Under the pieces are notes generated by a model. The model was given only the letters and a program-made list of their open reading frames with translations, made no database searches and was not told the DNA's origin. Below, piece after piece: positions 7,562 through 15,831 of a stretch of 64,000 nucleotides of DNA. Position numbers and translations under genes: made by a program. The stretch is from Achromobacter aegrifaciens. Lineage in GTDB: Bacteria; Pseudomonadota; Gammaproteobacteria; Burkholderiales; Burkholderiaceae_B. Every line of letters begins with the position of its first letter. Positions within the stretch are counted from its first letter, which is position 1. Location of the stretch: assembly GCF_902859735.1 (NCBI RefSeq), contig NZ_CADIJY010000018.1:1-64000 (forward strand). Reading direction: 5' to 3'.

Positions 7562-9172
7562 ATGCCCCTGGAGTCAGAGGCGCAGGTCATCATCGTCGGC
7601 AGCGGCATGAATTCGCTGGTCTGCGCGGCCTTGCTGGCGCAGCGCGGGAAGTCCGTGCTGGTGCTGGAACGCAACGACAGGCTGGGTGGCTGCATCCGCA
7701 CCGAGGAGCTGTTTCCCGGCTACCGCCACGACGTGCTGTCCTGCTGGTATCCGCTGTTTGTCGGCAGTCCCGCCTATGCGGCGCTCAAACCCGCGTTGCA
7801 GGAAGCCGGACTGGAATTCATGCAGGGCGAGTACGCCACCGGGCTGGTGCTGCCCGACGGCTCGGGCCTGGCCTTGAAGCAGGATGTGGCGGACAGCGCG
7901 CGGCGGCTGGATGCCTGGGCGCCCGGCGATGGCGCAGCCTTCGGCGCCATGGCGCAGCGCCTGTTCGGCGAGGACGCGGCGCTGACCTTCGGCCTGCTGG
8001 GCCAGAATCCCTACGGCGCGGGCATGCTCAAGCTGCTATTCGGCGAATGGCGCAAGCGCGGCATGGACGGCCTGGCCGCCTTTGCCGCCGACTCGATGGA
8101 GAGCTTTCGCCGCTGGTCCGAACGCGCGTTGCAGTCTGATGCCGCGCGTGCATTGATCGCGCCCTGGGTACTGCACACCGGCCTGGGTCCGGACGACGCC
8201 TGTTCCGCGCTGATCGGCAAGCTGACCTTTGCCGCGGTCGTGGCCGGCGGCATGCCGGTGGTCAAGGGCGGCGGCAGCGGCGTGGTGGACGCGCTGGCCG
8301 CCGTCATCGAACGATACGGCGGCCGCCTGCAGACCGGCGCCGAGGTCGAACGCATCATCACAAGCGGCCAGGGCAAGCGGCGCCGCGCGGTGGGCGTGCT
8401 GGCGGGCGGACGCGAATATCGCGCGACAGTAGCGGTGGTCTGCAATGTGACGCCCGGCCAGTTGTACGGCCAGTTGCTGCCCGATGCGCCGCCCGCCGTG
8501 CGCGAACGCGCCGCTGGCTATCGCTACGGCCGCGGCGGCATGCAGATCCATTTCGCGCTGAATGCGCCGCCGGATTGGCTGACGCCGGAATTGCGCCACG
8601 TGCCGCTGGTGCATCTGACCGAGAGCATGGAACAGGTCTGCGCTTCGGTGACCGAGGCCAACAACGGCCTGCTGCCCGCGCGCCCCACGCTGGCCATCGG
8701 CCAGCCCGTCGCGGTCGACCCGACGCGCGCGCCGCCGGGCGGCTGGATCCTGTGGGTGCAGATGCAGGAACTGCCGGCGCGGATCAAGGGCGATGCCGCG
8801 GGCGAGATCGCGGCGCCTGCCGACGGCCGCTGGAACGAGGCCGTGCGCGAGGCGATGGCCGACCGGGTGCAGGCGCGCATGGAACGGGTCATGCCGGGCC
8901 TGGCGCGGCGCATCGTCGGCCGGCGGGCCTACTCGCCGGCGGACCTGGAAGGCCTGAACTGCAACCTGGTGGGCGGCGATCCCTATTCGGGCGTGTGTTC
9001 GCCCGACCAGTTCTTCTGGCTGCGGCCCTTCGCCGGAAGCCAGGGTGCGCGCGGCCACCGCACGCCGCTGCGCAATCTCTTTCACATCGGCGCCGCCACC
9101 CATCCGGGCCCCGGCCTGGGGGGCGGTTCCGGCTATCTCGTCGCACAACAAATAGGCAGGAGGGGAACATGA
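7562..9172 (+). CDS. Phytoene desaturase (CrtI)-like FAD-dependent oxidoreductase
   Basis: A 536-aa flavoprotein. The N-terminus QVIIVGSGMNSLVCAALLAQ is a dinucleotide-binding motif, followed by LERNDRLGGCIRTEE, the GG-doublet typical of the amine oxidase/CrtI fold. The C-terminus HIGAATHPGPGLGGGSGYLV is the second FAD-contacting motif of CrtI-like proteins. No carotenoid genes (crtB, crtE) are present, so it is more likely a desaturase or dehydrogenase of the neighbouring catabolic substrate than a carotenoid enzyme. It lies 66 bp after the flavin reductase and overlaps the next gene by 4 bp (ATGA). Confidence 0.82.
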   Translation: MPLESEAQVIIVGSGMNSLVCAALLAQRGKSVLVLERNDRLGGCIRTEELFPGYRHDVLSCWYPLFVGSPAYAALKPALQEAGLEFMQGEYATGLVLPDGSGLALKQDVADSARRLDAWAPGDGAAFGAMAQRLFGEDAALTFGLLGQNPYGAGMLKLLFGEWRKRGMDGLAAFAADSMESFRRWSERALQSDAARALIAPWVLHTGLGPDDACSALIGKLTFAAVVAGGMPVVKGGGSGVVDALAAVIERYGGRLQTGAEVERIITSGQGKRRRAVGVLAGGREYRATVAVVCNVTPGQLYGQLLPDAPPAVRERAAGYRYGRGGMQIHFALNAPPDWLTPELRHVPLVHLTESMEQVCASVTEANNGLLPARPTLAIGQPVAVDPTRAPPGGWILWVQMQELPARIKGDAAGEIAAPADGRWNEAVREAMADRVQARMERVMPGLARRIVGRRAYSPADLEGLNCNLVGGDPYSGVCSPDQFFWLRPFAGSQGARGHRTPLRNLFHIGAATHPGPGLGGGSGYLVAQQIGRRGT

Positions 9173-10065
9173 ACGGACACCTGAAAATCCGGCGGCTTGC
9201 TGGCGCCTTGGCATTGGCGCTGGCTGGCACGGGAGCCCAGGCCACCGAGGGCGGCGGCCTGGGCATCTATCCGGACGGACTGGAAAACTTCATGTCGGGC
9301 GCGCTGCCGCCGCCGGGCGTGCACATGCTGGTCTATGCCGGCGGGGCGCGCTACGACACGCTGCGCGGCAACGACGGCGAACGCGTGCCGGTGCCTGGCT
9401 TCAAGGTGGACGTCAATGTGCTGGCGCCGCGCCTGATCTGGGTCACGCAGCAGCAGGTCATGGGCGGCCAGCTGGCCTTCCACGCCATCGCGCCGCTGCT
9501 GGACGTGACCGCCAAGGCTGCTGGGCAACGCAACCGCAGCACCGGCCTGGGCGACATGACGCTGGGCGTGGCGCTGGGCTATCACCCGTCCGAAAGCCTG
9601 CACTACGTGGTGGGGTTGGACATGTACGCGCCCACCGGCGAATACGACCGCAAAGACCCGTCCAGCCTGGGCAAGAACTACTGGACCGCGCAGCCGGTGT
9701 TCGCCCTGAGCCGCATCAGCCCGGACGGCTTCAACGCCGACCTGAAAGTCATGTACGACTTCAACTTCACCAATTCCGCCACCGATACGCGTTCAGGCCA
9801 GGCCCTGCACGCCGACTACGCGCTGGGCTGGGGCGTGGGCAAGGGCTGGGTGCTGGGGGTGGGCGGCTACGCCTTCCAGCAAGTCACCGACGACAGCGGC
9901 CCGAACAGCGCCGCCGGCCGCGCCCGCGCTTTCGGCTTCGGCCCCTCGGTGCGCTACATGAATGAAAAAGGCTGGCTGTTCACGGCCAAGTGGCAGCAGG
10001 ACTTCAAGGTCAAGAACCGGCCCGAGGGCGCGCAGCTGTATGTGAAGCTGGGGATACCGTTCTAG
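9169..10065 (+). CDS. Outer-membrane channel of the phenol/aromatic-degradation type (SphA / MetA-pathway family)
   Basis: A 298-aa protein with a Sec signal peptide (residues 1-25, ending GTGAQA) and alternating beta-strands to the end, closing with FKVKNRPEGAQLYVKLGIPF and a terminal Phe, as in outer-membrane barrels. The internal GLGDMTLGVALGYH and GLDMYAPTGEYD match the transporter family found in phenol meta-cleavage operons. The start at 9169 has an AGGAGGGG site and overlaps the CrtI-like stop. It probably lets the hydrophobic substrate of this operon cross the outer membrane. Confidence 0.8.
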   Translation: MNGHLKIRRLAGALALALAGTGAQATEGGGLGIYPDGLENFMSGALPPPGVHMLVYAGGARYDTLRGNDGERVPVPGFKVDVNVLAPRLIWVTQQQVMGGQLAFHAIAPLLDVTAKAAGQRNRSTGLGDMTLGVALGYHPSESLHYVVGLDMYAPTGEYDRKDPSSLGKNYWTAQPVFALSRISPDGFNADLKVMYDFNFTNSATDTRSGQALHADYALGWGVGKGWVLGVGGYAFQQVTDDSGPNSAAGRARAFGFGPSVRYMNEKGWLFTAKWQQDFKVKNRPEGAQLYVKLGIPF

Positions 10066-10157
10066 GTCTGGCGGCTGCACTGGAAGGCCCTGGCTGTCCG
10101 TCTCTGCGGGGCTGTCCTGCTGGTATCGTTGCGCTGTCGATGGGACGGGGCAAGGAC

Positions 10158-10475
10158 ATGAATCTGTACGAAGCGATACGCTGGGGCAACGAATCCGAGG
10201 ACCCGTACACTGGCGGTCCGGATGGCGCGGATACCTGTTTCCTGGTGCGGGCGGAATCGGTCGAGGAGGCTGGACGGCTTGCGGATGCGGCATTGCGCGG
10301 CGCCCGGTGCGGGCTGGCGGACTGGACCCAGGTTCTGTACTTGCTCGGCACGGAACAGGCCACGGACAGTGAACCTCGAATCTTGCGTGGACCCTATTTG
10401 CAGCACGCCTACCGGTACGGCTGGCGGCACTGGAGCCGGGACGAGGCGGCGGCGCCTTGGGTCGAGCAGTCTTAG
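10158..10475 (+). CDS. Small conserved-looking protein of unknown function
   Basis: A 105-aa acidic soluble protein starting MNLYEAIRWGNESEDPYTGG, with a Trp/Tyr-rich end (LQHAYRYGWRHWSRDE). The ATG at 10158 is preceded by GGGGCAAGG; an alternative in-frame ATG lies at 10140. No signal peptide or membrane segment is visible. Composition and third-position bias look like a real gene, and the opposite-strand frames here are less plausible. It lies 92 bp after the outer-membrane channel. I do not recognise a family. Confidence 0.6.
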   Translation: MNLYEAIRWGNESEDPYTGGPDGADTCFLVRAESVEEAGRLADAALRGARCGLADWTQVLYLLGTEQATDSEPRILRGPYLQHAYRYGWRHWSRDEAAAPWVEQS

Positions 10476-10487
10476 GCGAGGGGCACC

Positions 10488-11117
10488 TCAGCGGGCGGAC
10501 TGCTTGCGTTGCCCTTGAAGTTCCTGGACGGTAAATAGAACGAGTTCGGCCTTGTCGAGGGAGTCGTCGCGTTCCGCATTTTCCAGCAGATCATCGATCT
10601 GTCCACGCAGATGCCGGCAGTCGCTGGGCTCGCCTTTGGGATTGATCTTTTTGACCTCGACCCGCACTCGGGAAACCCAGTCGCGCTCGTTCTGAGCCAG
10701 TTTTTTCGCCCGCTGTTGGCGTTTGGTTGCCGCAGCGGCCGCCTCCGGAGTACGAATCGCGTCGCTGGTCGCTTTCAAGATCGCTTTGGGGTCGTAGGGG
10801 ACTTGAGCAAGCGGCTTGCCTATGACCGCTTCCGCCACCGCCAGCGAAGACAGCTTATTGAGGTCGTCGATGGGAACGTCGATGGCGCAAGCGCCGGCCG
10901 CCCCAATGTGCGCGCCGGCCCGTTCGCCAAGCGGGATTTTCTGCAGTCGGGGTGAAAGCGCGGCGACGGCTGCGCGCCTGGCTTCGGCCTTCGCATCGGC
11001 CGACCGCAAGGCCTGGCTCGACGCCTCGAACGCCTTCATGTCGATATCGTCCGAGGCGAATGCCGTCCCGATGGACAGCGTCGCGCAAAGAAGAAGACTG
11101 CTTTTTAGCGTTTTCAT
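10488..11117 (-). CDS. Exported hypothetical protein
   Basis: A 209-aa protein with a clear signal peptide (MKTLKSSLLLCATLSIGTAFAS, cleavage after about residue 20). The mature part is Ala/Lys/Arg-rich and helical, with two Cys residues (in GACAIDVP and SDCRHLR) that could form a disulfide. The open frame extends to 11342, but the ATG at 11117 follows GGAAGGAAAC and gives the signal peptide, so it is the real start. It is divergent from another exported protein at 11351. Both carry paired Cys residues and no known domain. Role unknown. Confidence 0.68.
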   Translation of the reverse strand: MKTLKSSLLLCATLSIGTAFASDDIDMKAFEASSQALRSADAKAEARRAAVAALSPRLQKIPLGERAGAHIGAAGACAIDVPIDDLNKLSSLAVAEAVIGKPLAQVPYDPKAILKATSDAIRTPEAAAAATKRQQRAKKLAQNERDWVSRVRVEVKKINPKGEPSDCRHLRGQIDDLLENAERDDSLDKAELVLFTVQELQGQRKQSAR

Positions 11118-11350
11118 CGAGTTTCCTTCCCCGGGGCTGCGTCGTACCAGCGAGCTTCCTGTTGCGCGAGTGTCCTGGAAATGCACCTTCCGCGCCATAG
11201 CGGTCAACGGATGAGGAAGGCATGCGTTGTTCGGATGCAACTGCAGGAATGCTTCCGTGGGCGTTTTGGGGCCTCGCGCACCATTCCGGCTGACGGTGGA
11301 ATAGCATCCCGCGTGGAGATATCCGCGCCGGCGAGCGCTCACAGGGGGAC

Positions 11351-11959
11351 ATGATGAAAAGAACGATTTCGGCGCTGGCGCTTTGCTTGTGCGGCGGACT
11401 TGCCGCAGCGCAGAACACCAGCAGCAGCTTTGAAGTACAGGAGCCGATGCGCAATTCGCTGGGTTTTGCGATGGGTAGCGACGGCCAGGAGTGGCTCGGC
11501 GACAAGGCGGTCGCGCACATGGGTTTCATTGCAGCCTGCAGGCTGTACCCGGCAGACGGGCCGGAGGTCCAGGGGATGGTGGCCATGGCCCTGGCCCAAG
11601 CGAGCCTGGGCATGGACCTGGCCCGCGCGCCGACAGACCCGGCCGCGCTGCGCGCCAGGCTCGCCCAGCGCTTGAATTCCCAGGAAGGGCGCAAGGACGC
11701 GGCGGAAAAAATCCAGGCCATGCGCAAGCGCGTCTTGGCCGAGCAGGCGCATGCGGGCAAGCTGATAGACGCCTCCGTGGCTTTTACGGGCAAGAATGCG
11801 AACCCCTGCGAGCTCGAGCGCTACTACGCGCGTCAATTCCTGACACAGCACAAGGACGGCGCCATGAAGGCCGCTCCCAGGATCAATCAAATCGCGCGGG
11901 AGGTCATGGCGCAGGACTCCTCTGCCAAGGCCAAGCCGGCTGCGCCAGCCCGACCCTGA
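11351..11959 (+). CDS. Exported hypothetical protein
   Basis: A 202-aa protein with a signal peptide (MMKRTISALALCLCGGLAAAQ). The mature part contains FIAACRLYPADG and ANPCELERYYARQ, so two Cys that may be bridged, followed by a Lys/Ala/Pro tail. ATG codons at 11351 and 11354 are both possible after GGGGGAC. It is divergent from the exported protein at 11117 and the two probably share the 11118-11350 control region. It converges on the AraC regulator. No domain recognised. Confidence 0.65.
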   Translation: MMKRTISALALCLCGGLAAAQNTSSSFEVQEPMRNSLGFAMGSDGQEWLGDKAVAHMGFIAACRLYPADGPEVQGMVAMALAQASLGMDLARAPTDPAALRARLAQRLNSQEGRKDAAEKIQAMRKRVLAEQAHAGKLIDASVAFTGKNANPCELERYYARQFLTQHKDGAMKAAPRINQIAREVMAQDSSAKAKPAAPARP

Positions 11960-11971
11960 AGCGCCGCCGCC

Positions 11972-13000
11972 TCACCCGCGTCGCCGCAAACTCTGGCTGG
12001 GACTCACGCCGTAGCGTTCCTTATATCCGGCGCTGAAGCGCCCCATGTGCGCGAAGCCCCAGCGCAGCGCCACCCCGGCGATGTTGCGGGTCTCGCCCGA
12101 GATCAGTTCCGCATGCGCGCGTTCCATGCGCAGGTCGCGCAGGTAATGCATGGGGCTCACGCCCAGGAATTCCTTGAACCCCGCGTACAGGCTGCGCACG
12201 CTGACGCCGGCGATGCGCGCCAGCTGCTCGGCCGTGACCGGTTCGTGCGCATGCGCCTGCAGATAGTCCTGCACGCTGCGCACGTGGCGCGGCAGCACTG
12301 CGCCACGCCGGCCGGGCAGGGCGCCGGTGTAGTTGTGGGGCTGGGCCGCCAGCAAGGTGGCGGCGACCAGCTGTTCCATCTGATGCACGATGAGCTTGTG
12401 CTCGGCCAGGTTCGCGTGCTGGGTGGAGCAGTCCAGCAGATAGCTCATCAGGCAGCGCCAGGCCGGGCATTCGCGCCAGCGGAACCCCAGCTGGAAGCGC
12501 AGCGGCCGATCCAGCGCGCAGCCCAGATGGCCCACCAGGATGCGTTCCAGCAGCGAGCGGCCCACGCGCAGCATGAACTGGTCGTTGTCGTCGGCCCAGC
12601 GCATGGCCAGGTCGTCGTCCGGGCTGACGACCGACGCGACCTCGGGCGTCGAATCCACTTGCTGCGGGCCGCTGCTGATGCGGGCGCAGCCCGACAACGG
12701 CATCTGCACCAGGAAGAAGTCCTCGAGCGGACCGGGACGGATTTCGACGTTGGCACCATAGCGCAGGCGATTCAGCGAGACCTCGCCCAGCGGCTGGTGG
12801 TGCATGCGGGCGTCCAGGCGCTGCAGCGCGCCGACCACGCCCAGGTGGTGCGGACGCATCACGCGGCCGACCATGGAGCGGGCTTCGTCCAGATCGCCGG
12901 AGGCGAACAATTGCTGCGCCGGCAGGCCCAGGACCGACTCGATCCGCGGCGCGGCCGGCGGCCAAGTCGTGCTGGTGGCGGACTGCATCGTGTCGAGCAT
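11972..13000 (-). CDS. AraC-family transcriptional regulator
   Basis: A 342-aa regulator. The C-terminal 100 residues are two AraC helix-turn-helix motifs (VTAEQLARIAGVSVRSLYAGF, then IAGVALRWGFAHMGRFSAGY and the closing ERYGVSPSQSLRRR). The N-terminal half is the AraC-binding-2 type effector domain (LNRLRYGANVEIRPGPLEDFFLVQ). The open frame continues to 13801 across the divergent MarR gene; the ATG at 13000 (MLDTMQSATS) gives the usual family length. No obvious catabolic operon is adjacent, so the target is uncertain. Confidence 0.85.
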   Translation of the reverse strand: MLDTMQSATSTTWPPAAPRIESVLGLPAQQLFASGDLDEARSMVGRVMRPHHLGVVGALQRLDARMHHQPLGEVSLNRLRYGANVEIRPGPLEDFFLVQMPLSGCARISSGPQQVDSTPEVASVVSPDDDLAMRWADDNDQFMLRVGRSLLERILVGHLGCALDRPLRFQLGFRWRECPAWRCLMSYLLDCSTQHANLAEHKLIVHQMEQLVAATLLAAQPHNYTGALPGRRGAVLPRHVRSVQDYLQAHAHEPVTAEQLARIAGVSVRSLYAGFKEFLGVSPMHYLRDLRMERAHAELISGETRNIAGVALRWGFAHMGRFSAGYKERYGVSPSQSLRRRG

Positions 13001-13152
13001 GGGGAAACTCCACTGCCGGGGCCTTGAAGGCTTTGATAGTAAAGCTGCGCCGGACAGGGCGGACTGGTGGAAAACCCGTCCAGAGGAGGCCGGACCTATC
13101 CGATTTTGGCGTCGGCTATCCGACATGCGCAGAAAACCTCTTGCAAGCGCAT

Positions 13153-13192
13153 ATTGACAACCGGTTTCCAATACTGGAAACTGGTTGTCAAT
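13153..13192. promoter_or_regulatory. Long inverted repeat, probable operator of the MarR gene
   Basis: ATTGACAACCGGTTTCCA (13153-13170), a 4-base spacer ATAC, then TGGAAACTGGTTGTCAAT (13175-13192) form an 18-bp inverted repeat with one mismatched pair. It ends 24 bp before the MarR start codon and contains a TTGACA that may be a -35 element. It is the only strong palindrome in the AraC/MarR gap, so autoregulation by the MarR protein is the simplest reading. Confidence 0.7.
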
Positions 13193-13216
13193 TAGGCGAT
13201 GCACAGGAGGCCAGAA

Positions 13217-13684
13217 ATGAATCCAACCAAGGAAGAACGGCTCACCGGGGTGATCCTGACCTTGTTCCAGTTGAACGGCGCGTTGCTTGATTGGGGCGAC
13301 GCCTTCGTCGCGCCCGAGGCGCTGACGAGCGCCCGCTGGCAGATGCTGGGCGCCCTGGCGCTGGCGGGACAGCCTCTGAGCGCGCCGCAGGTCGCCGCCG
13401 CGATGGGCGTGACGCGCCAGGGCGCGCAGAAGCAGCTGAACCTGCTGTCCGAGGCGCAACTGGTGGAGGTCCGCCCCAATCCGCAGCACAAACGCTCGCC
13501 GCTGTACCAGCTGACCGATGGGGGGCGGCGCGTCTATGGCGCCATCGACGCGCGCTGGAAGGAGCGCGCGCGCCAACTGGCCGGCGGCTTCAGCGCCGCT
13601 GAACTGGAAACGGCGGGGAGGGTGCTGGCGGGCCTGCTGGCCGCGCACGTTCCCGCGCCACCGGAGCAAGATCATGAAACATAG
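13217..13684 (+). CDS. MarR-family transcriptional regulator
   Basis: A 155-aa winged-helix protein with the recognition region LSAPQVAAAMGVTRQGAQKQL and the wing LVEVRPNPQHKRSPLYQLTDGG. The ATG at 13217 is placed by AGGAGG 6 bp upstream; a start at 13199 would put that site inside the gene. It overlaps the following membrane-protein gene by 11 bp, so the two are cotranscribed and probably function together. The 40-bp inverted repeat upstream is its likely operator. The ligand is unknown. Confidence 0.85.
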   Translation: MNPTKEERLTGVILTLFQLNGALLDWGDAFVAPEALTSARWQMLGALALAGQPLSAPQVAAAMGVTRQGAQKQLNLLSEAQLVEVRPNPQHKRSPLYQLTDGGRRVYGAIDARWKERARQLAGGFSAAELETAGRVLAGLLAAHVPAPPEQDHET

Positions 13685-14132
13685 AATCCATGCCGCTGCC
13701 GCCCTGTTGACGCTGCTGTTTCTGGCGGCGTTTTGGATCTCGACAGTGGCGTCCGAACTGTTCCTGGCCGCATCCGCGGTGGCCCAGGTCAAGCTTGCCA
13801 TCGCTTATGCGCTGTTGGGTTTCGTGCCCGTCATGATGCTGACCGCCGCCAGCGGTTTCCTGATGGGCGGCAAGGGCAGGCATCCGCTGCTGTTGGCCAA
13901 GCGTAGACGCATGCCCTTCATCGCGGCCAATGGTTTGCTGATTCTGGTTCCCGCGGCGGTGTTCCTGGCGCTGCGCGCGCAGGCGGGCTTGCTGGACGGG
14001 GTGTTCTACGGGGTGCAGGTCTTGGAGCTGGCGGCAGGCGCGGCCAACCTGGCGCTGATCGGACTGAACATCCGCGACGGCCTCAGGCTGGGCCGCTTGC
14101 GGCGGGGCGCGCAAGAACAGGGCCGGTCCTAG
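13674..14132 (+). CDS. Small integral membrane protein
   Basis: A 152-aa protein with four predicted membrane segments: about residues 7-27 (AAALLTLLFLAAFWISTVA), 40-62, 82-102 and 112-135, plus a basic C-terminus. It overlaps the MarR gene by 11 bp and so is translationally coupled to it. MarR proteins often control a small transporter or membrane stress protein, but no transporter family motif is visible here. Function unknown. Confidence 0.65.
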   Translation: MKHRIHAAAALLTLLFLAAFWISTVASELFLAASAVAQVKLAIAYALLGFVPVMMLTAASGFLMGGKGRHPLLLAKRRRMPFIAANGLLILVPAAVFLALRAQAGLLDGVFYGVQVLELAAGAANLALIGLNIRDGLRLGRLRRGAQEQGRS

Positions 14133-14156
14133 CGTCCCGCCCCGCTGCGCGGGACG
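14133..14156. terminator. GC-rich hairpin between convergent genes
   Basis: CGTCCCGC (14133-14140) and GCGGGACG (14149-14156) form a perfect 8-bp stem with an 8-base loop, starting directly after the membrane-protein stop codon and facing the pirin gene. There is no T-run, so termination would be weak or of the structure-only type. Confidence 0.4.
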
Positions 14157-14179
14157 AGAGGCCAGCCGGCCCTGTTGCC

Positions 14180-15043
14180 TCAGTGCATCTTGCCGTAGCG
14201 TCCGGCGTTGAAGTCCTGGATCGCTTCGACGATTTCCGCCTGCGTGTTCATCACGAAGGGGCCGTAGCCGACCACCGGCTCGTCGATGGGCTCGCCGCTC
14301 AACACCAGGAACACCGCGTCGTTGTTGGCTTCGACGGTGATGTCCTCGCCCTCCAGGGAGAACAGCGCCAGCTGCGCATCACGCGCCACGGTTTCCCCGT
14401 TGACCAGCACCGTGCCGCGCAGAACGACCAGCATGCTGTTGCGGCCTTCGGCGACGGGGAAGGTCGCCGACTTGCCGGCGGCCAGCCTCACGTCCCACAC
14501 GTCCATCGGCGTGAAGGTGCGCGCCGGCCCCGCGTGGCCCGCATAGTTGCCCGCGATCACGCGCAGCTTGCCCGCGCCGTCCGGCAGGTCCACCGTCGGG
14601 ATGTCCGCGTCGAGGATGCCCTGGTAGCCGGCCGGCGCCATCTTGTCCTTGGCGGGCAGGTTGACCCAGAGCTGCACCATTTCCAGCTCGCCGCCCTTGC
14701 GGGTGAAGGCGTGGGAATGGAATTCCTCATGCAGGATGCCCGAGGCCGCCGTCATCCATTGCACGTCGCCGGGACCGATGACGCCGCCGTTGCCGGTGGA
14801 ATCGCGGTGCTCGACTTCGCCGCTGTAGACAATGGTCACGGTTTCAAAGCCGCGGTGCGGATGCTGCCCGACGCCGCGCGGATGTTCGGCCGGCTCGAAC
14901 TGCGCCGGGCCGGCGTAGTCCAGCAGCAGGAACGGGCTGGTGTTCTTGCCTTTGTCGTTGTAGGAGAACATGGAGCGCACCGGGAAGCCGTCGCCCACCC
15001 AGTGGGGACGGGGGCTGGCATGCAATCCGAGGATCTTCTTCAT
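14180..15043 (-). CDS. Pirin family protein
   Basis: A 287-aa bicupin of the pirin family. The N-terminal cupin carries the metal-site signature HPHRGFETVT together with GDVQWMTAASGILHEE. The C-terminal pirin domain starts around residue 175 (RTFTPMDVWDVRLAAGK). Bacterial pirins bind iron and some act as quercetinases; a specific substrate cannot be assigned here. The start at 15043 (MKKILGLHASPRPHWVGDG) gives the normal length; the frame from 15238 runs into the divergent glycosylase gene. Confidence 0.9.
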   Translation of the reverse strand: MKKILGLHASPRPHWVGDGFPVRSMFSYNDKGKNTSPFLLLDYAGPAQFEPAEHPRGVGQHPHRGFETVTIVYSGEVEHRDSTGNGGVIGPGDVQWMTAASGILHEEFHSHAFTRKGGELEMVQLWVNLPAKDKMAPAGYQGILDADIPTVDLPDGAGKLRVIAGNYAGHAGPARTFTPMDVWDVRLAAGKSATFPVAEGRNSMLVVLRGTVLVNGETVARDAQLALFSLEGEDITVEANNDAVFLVLSGEPIDEPVVGYGPFVMNTQAEIVEAIQDFNAGRYGKMH

Positions 15044-15200
15044 GGTCGTATTTCCTGTTGCGCGGCCCCAGCGGGGCCGTTCGTCATAGTTAAGAAGATA
15101 AGGGTGCAACCCCTTCGGCGGTAGTCCCTGGCATTGATAAGCACTGTTCCATGGATCGGACAGTGGAGGCGGAACTCGCGGCTGGCGTATCCTTCGGGCA

Positions 15201-15743
15201 ATGGAAGACGGCATGAACACGGCCCAGGCGGGCGGCAATAACGATCAGGTCCAGGGCTTCGCCCCGGTGGCGGGGGCTGGCGCGCGCGTGCTGGTGCTGG
15301 GTTCGATGCCCGGCGTGGCATCGCTCAGGCAGGGCCGCTATTACGCCCATCCGCGCAACGCCTTCTGGCCCATCGCGGCCAGCATCTTCGGCTTCGATCC
15401 CGGCCTGGACTATGCGCAGCGCCTGCTGGCCCTGCAGGCTGCCGGCATCGCCTTGTGGGACGTGCTGCAGGCCTGTGAACGTCCCGGCAGCCTGGACGCC
15501 GATATCCGTGGCGATACCCTGGTCGCCAATGACTTCGCCACCTTCCTTGAACGCCACCCTGGCATCGTCCGGGTCTGCTTCAACGGCGCCAAGGCCGCGG
15601 CGATGTACCGCCGCCACGTGCTGCCGGGGCTGGCCGTGCCGTTGGAATACATGGACTTGCCTTCGACCAGCCCGGCGCATGCGGCGGCCTCGTTCGAGCA
15701 CAAGCTGGCCGCCTGGGGCCGGGCGCTCAAGGTCGATGATTGA
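15201..15743 (+). CDS. DNA-deoxyinosine (hypoxanthine-DNA) glycosylase, uracil-DNA glycosylase superfamily
   Basis: A 180-aa enzyme of the family 6 UDG-like hypoxanthine-DNA glycosylases. The N-terminal motif VLVLGSMPGVASLRQGRYYA with HPRNAFWPI, and the C-terminal STSPAHA, are the active-site motifs of the family, which removes deaminated adenine from DNA. An in-frame ATG at 15213 is an alternative start. It is divergent from the pirin gene and alone on its strand. Confidence 0.87.
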   Translation: MEDGMNTAQAGGNNDQVQGFAPVAGAGARVLVLGSMPGVASLRQGRYYAHPRNAFWPIAASIFGFDPGLDYAQRLLALQAAGIALWDVLQACERPGSLDADIRGDTLVANDFATFLERHPGIVRVCFNGAKAAAMYRRHVLPGLAVPLEYMDLPSTSPAHAAASFEHKLAAWGRALKVDD

Positions 15744-15792
15744 CGGGTTGGGTTGCGGACCGGCTCCGGGTTTACGCTTATCCGTCCCCGGT

Positions 15793-15806
15793 TTGATCCT
15801 TATCAA
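15793..15806 (+). promoter_or_regulatory. FNR/Anr box of the ttr operon
   Basis: TTGATCCTTATCAA matches the FNR consensus TTGAT-N4-ATCAA at all ten specified bases. It lies 64 bp upstream of the ttrB start. With the 22-bp gap of a class II FNR promoter, the -10 would be TAAGTT (15829-15834), which is weak and consistent with activator dependence. It points to anaerobic induction of tetrathionate reductase. Confidence 0.8.
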
Positions 15807-15831
15807 GTCTCTATATAACTCCAAGTGATAA

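Noticed and set aside
7562-9172. Carotenoid biosynthesis gene crtI
   Set aside because: Only the fold matches; no other carotenoid genes are nearby and the operon context is catabolic.
12047-13027. 326-aa plus-strand frame opposite the AraC gene
   Set aside because: Antisense shadow; the minus strand has an unmistakable AraC helix-turn-helix domain.
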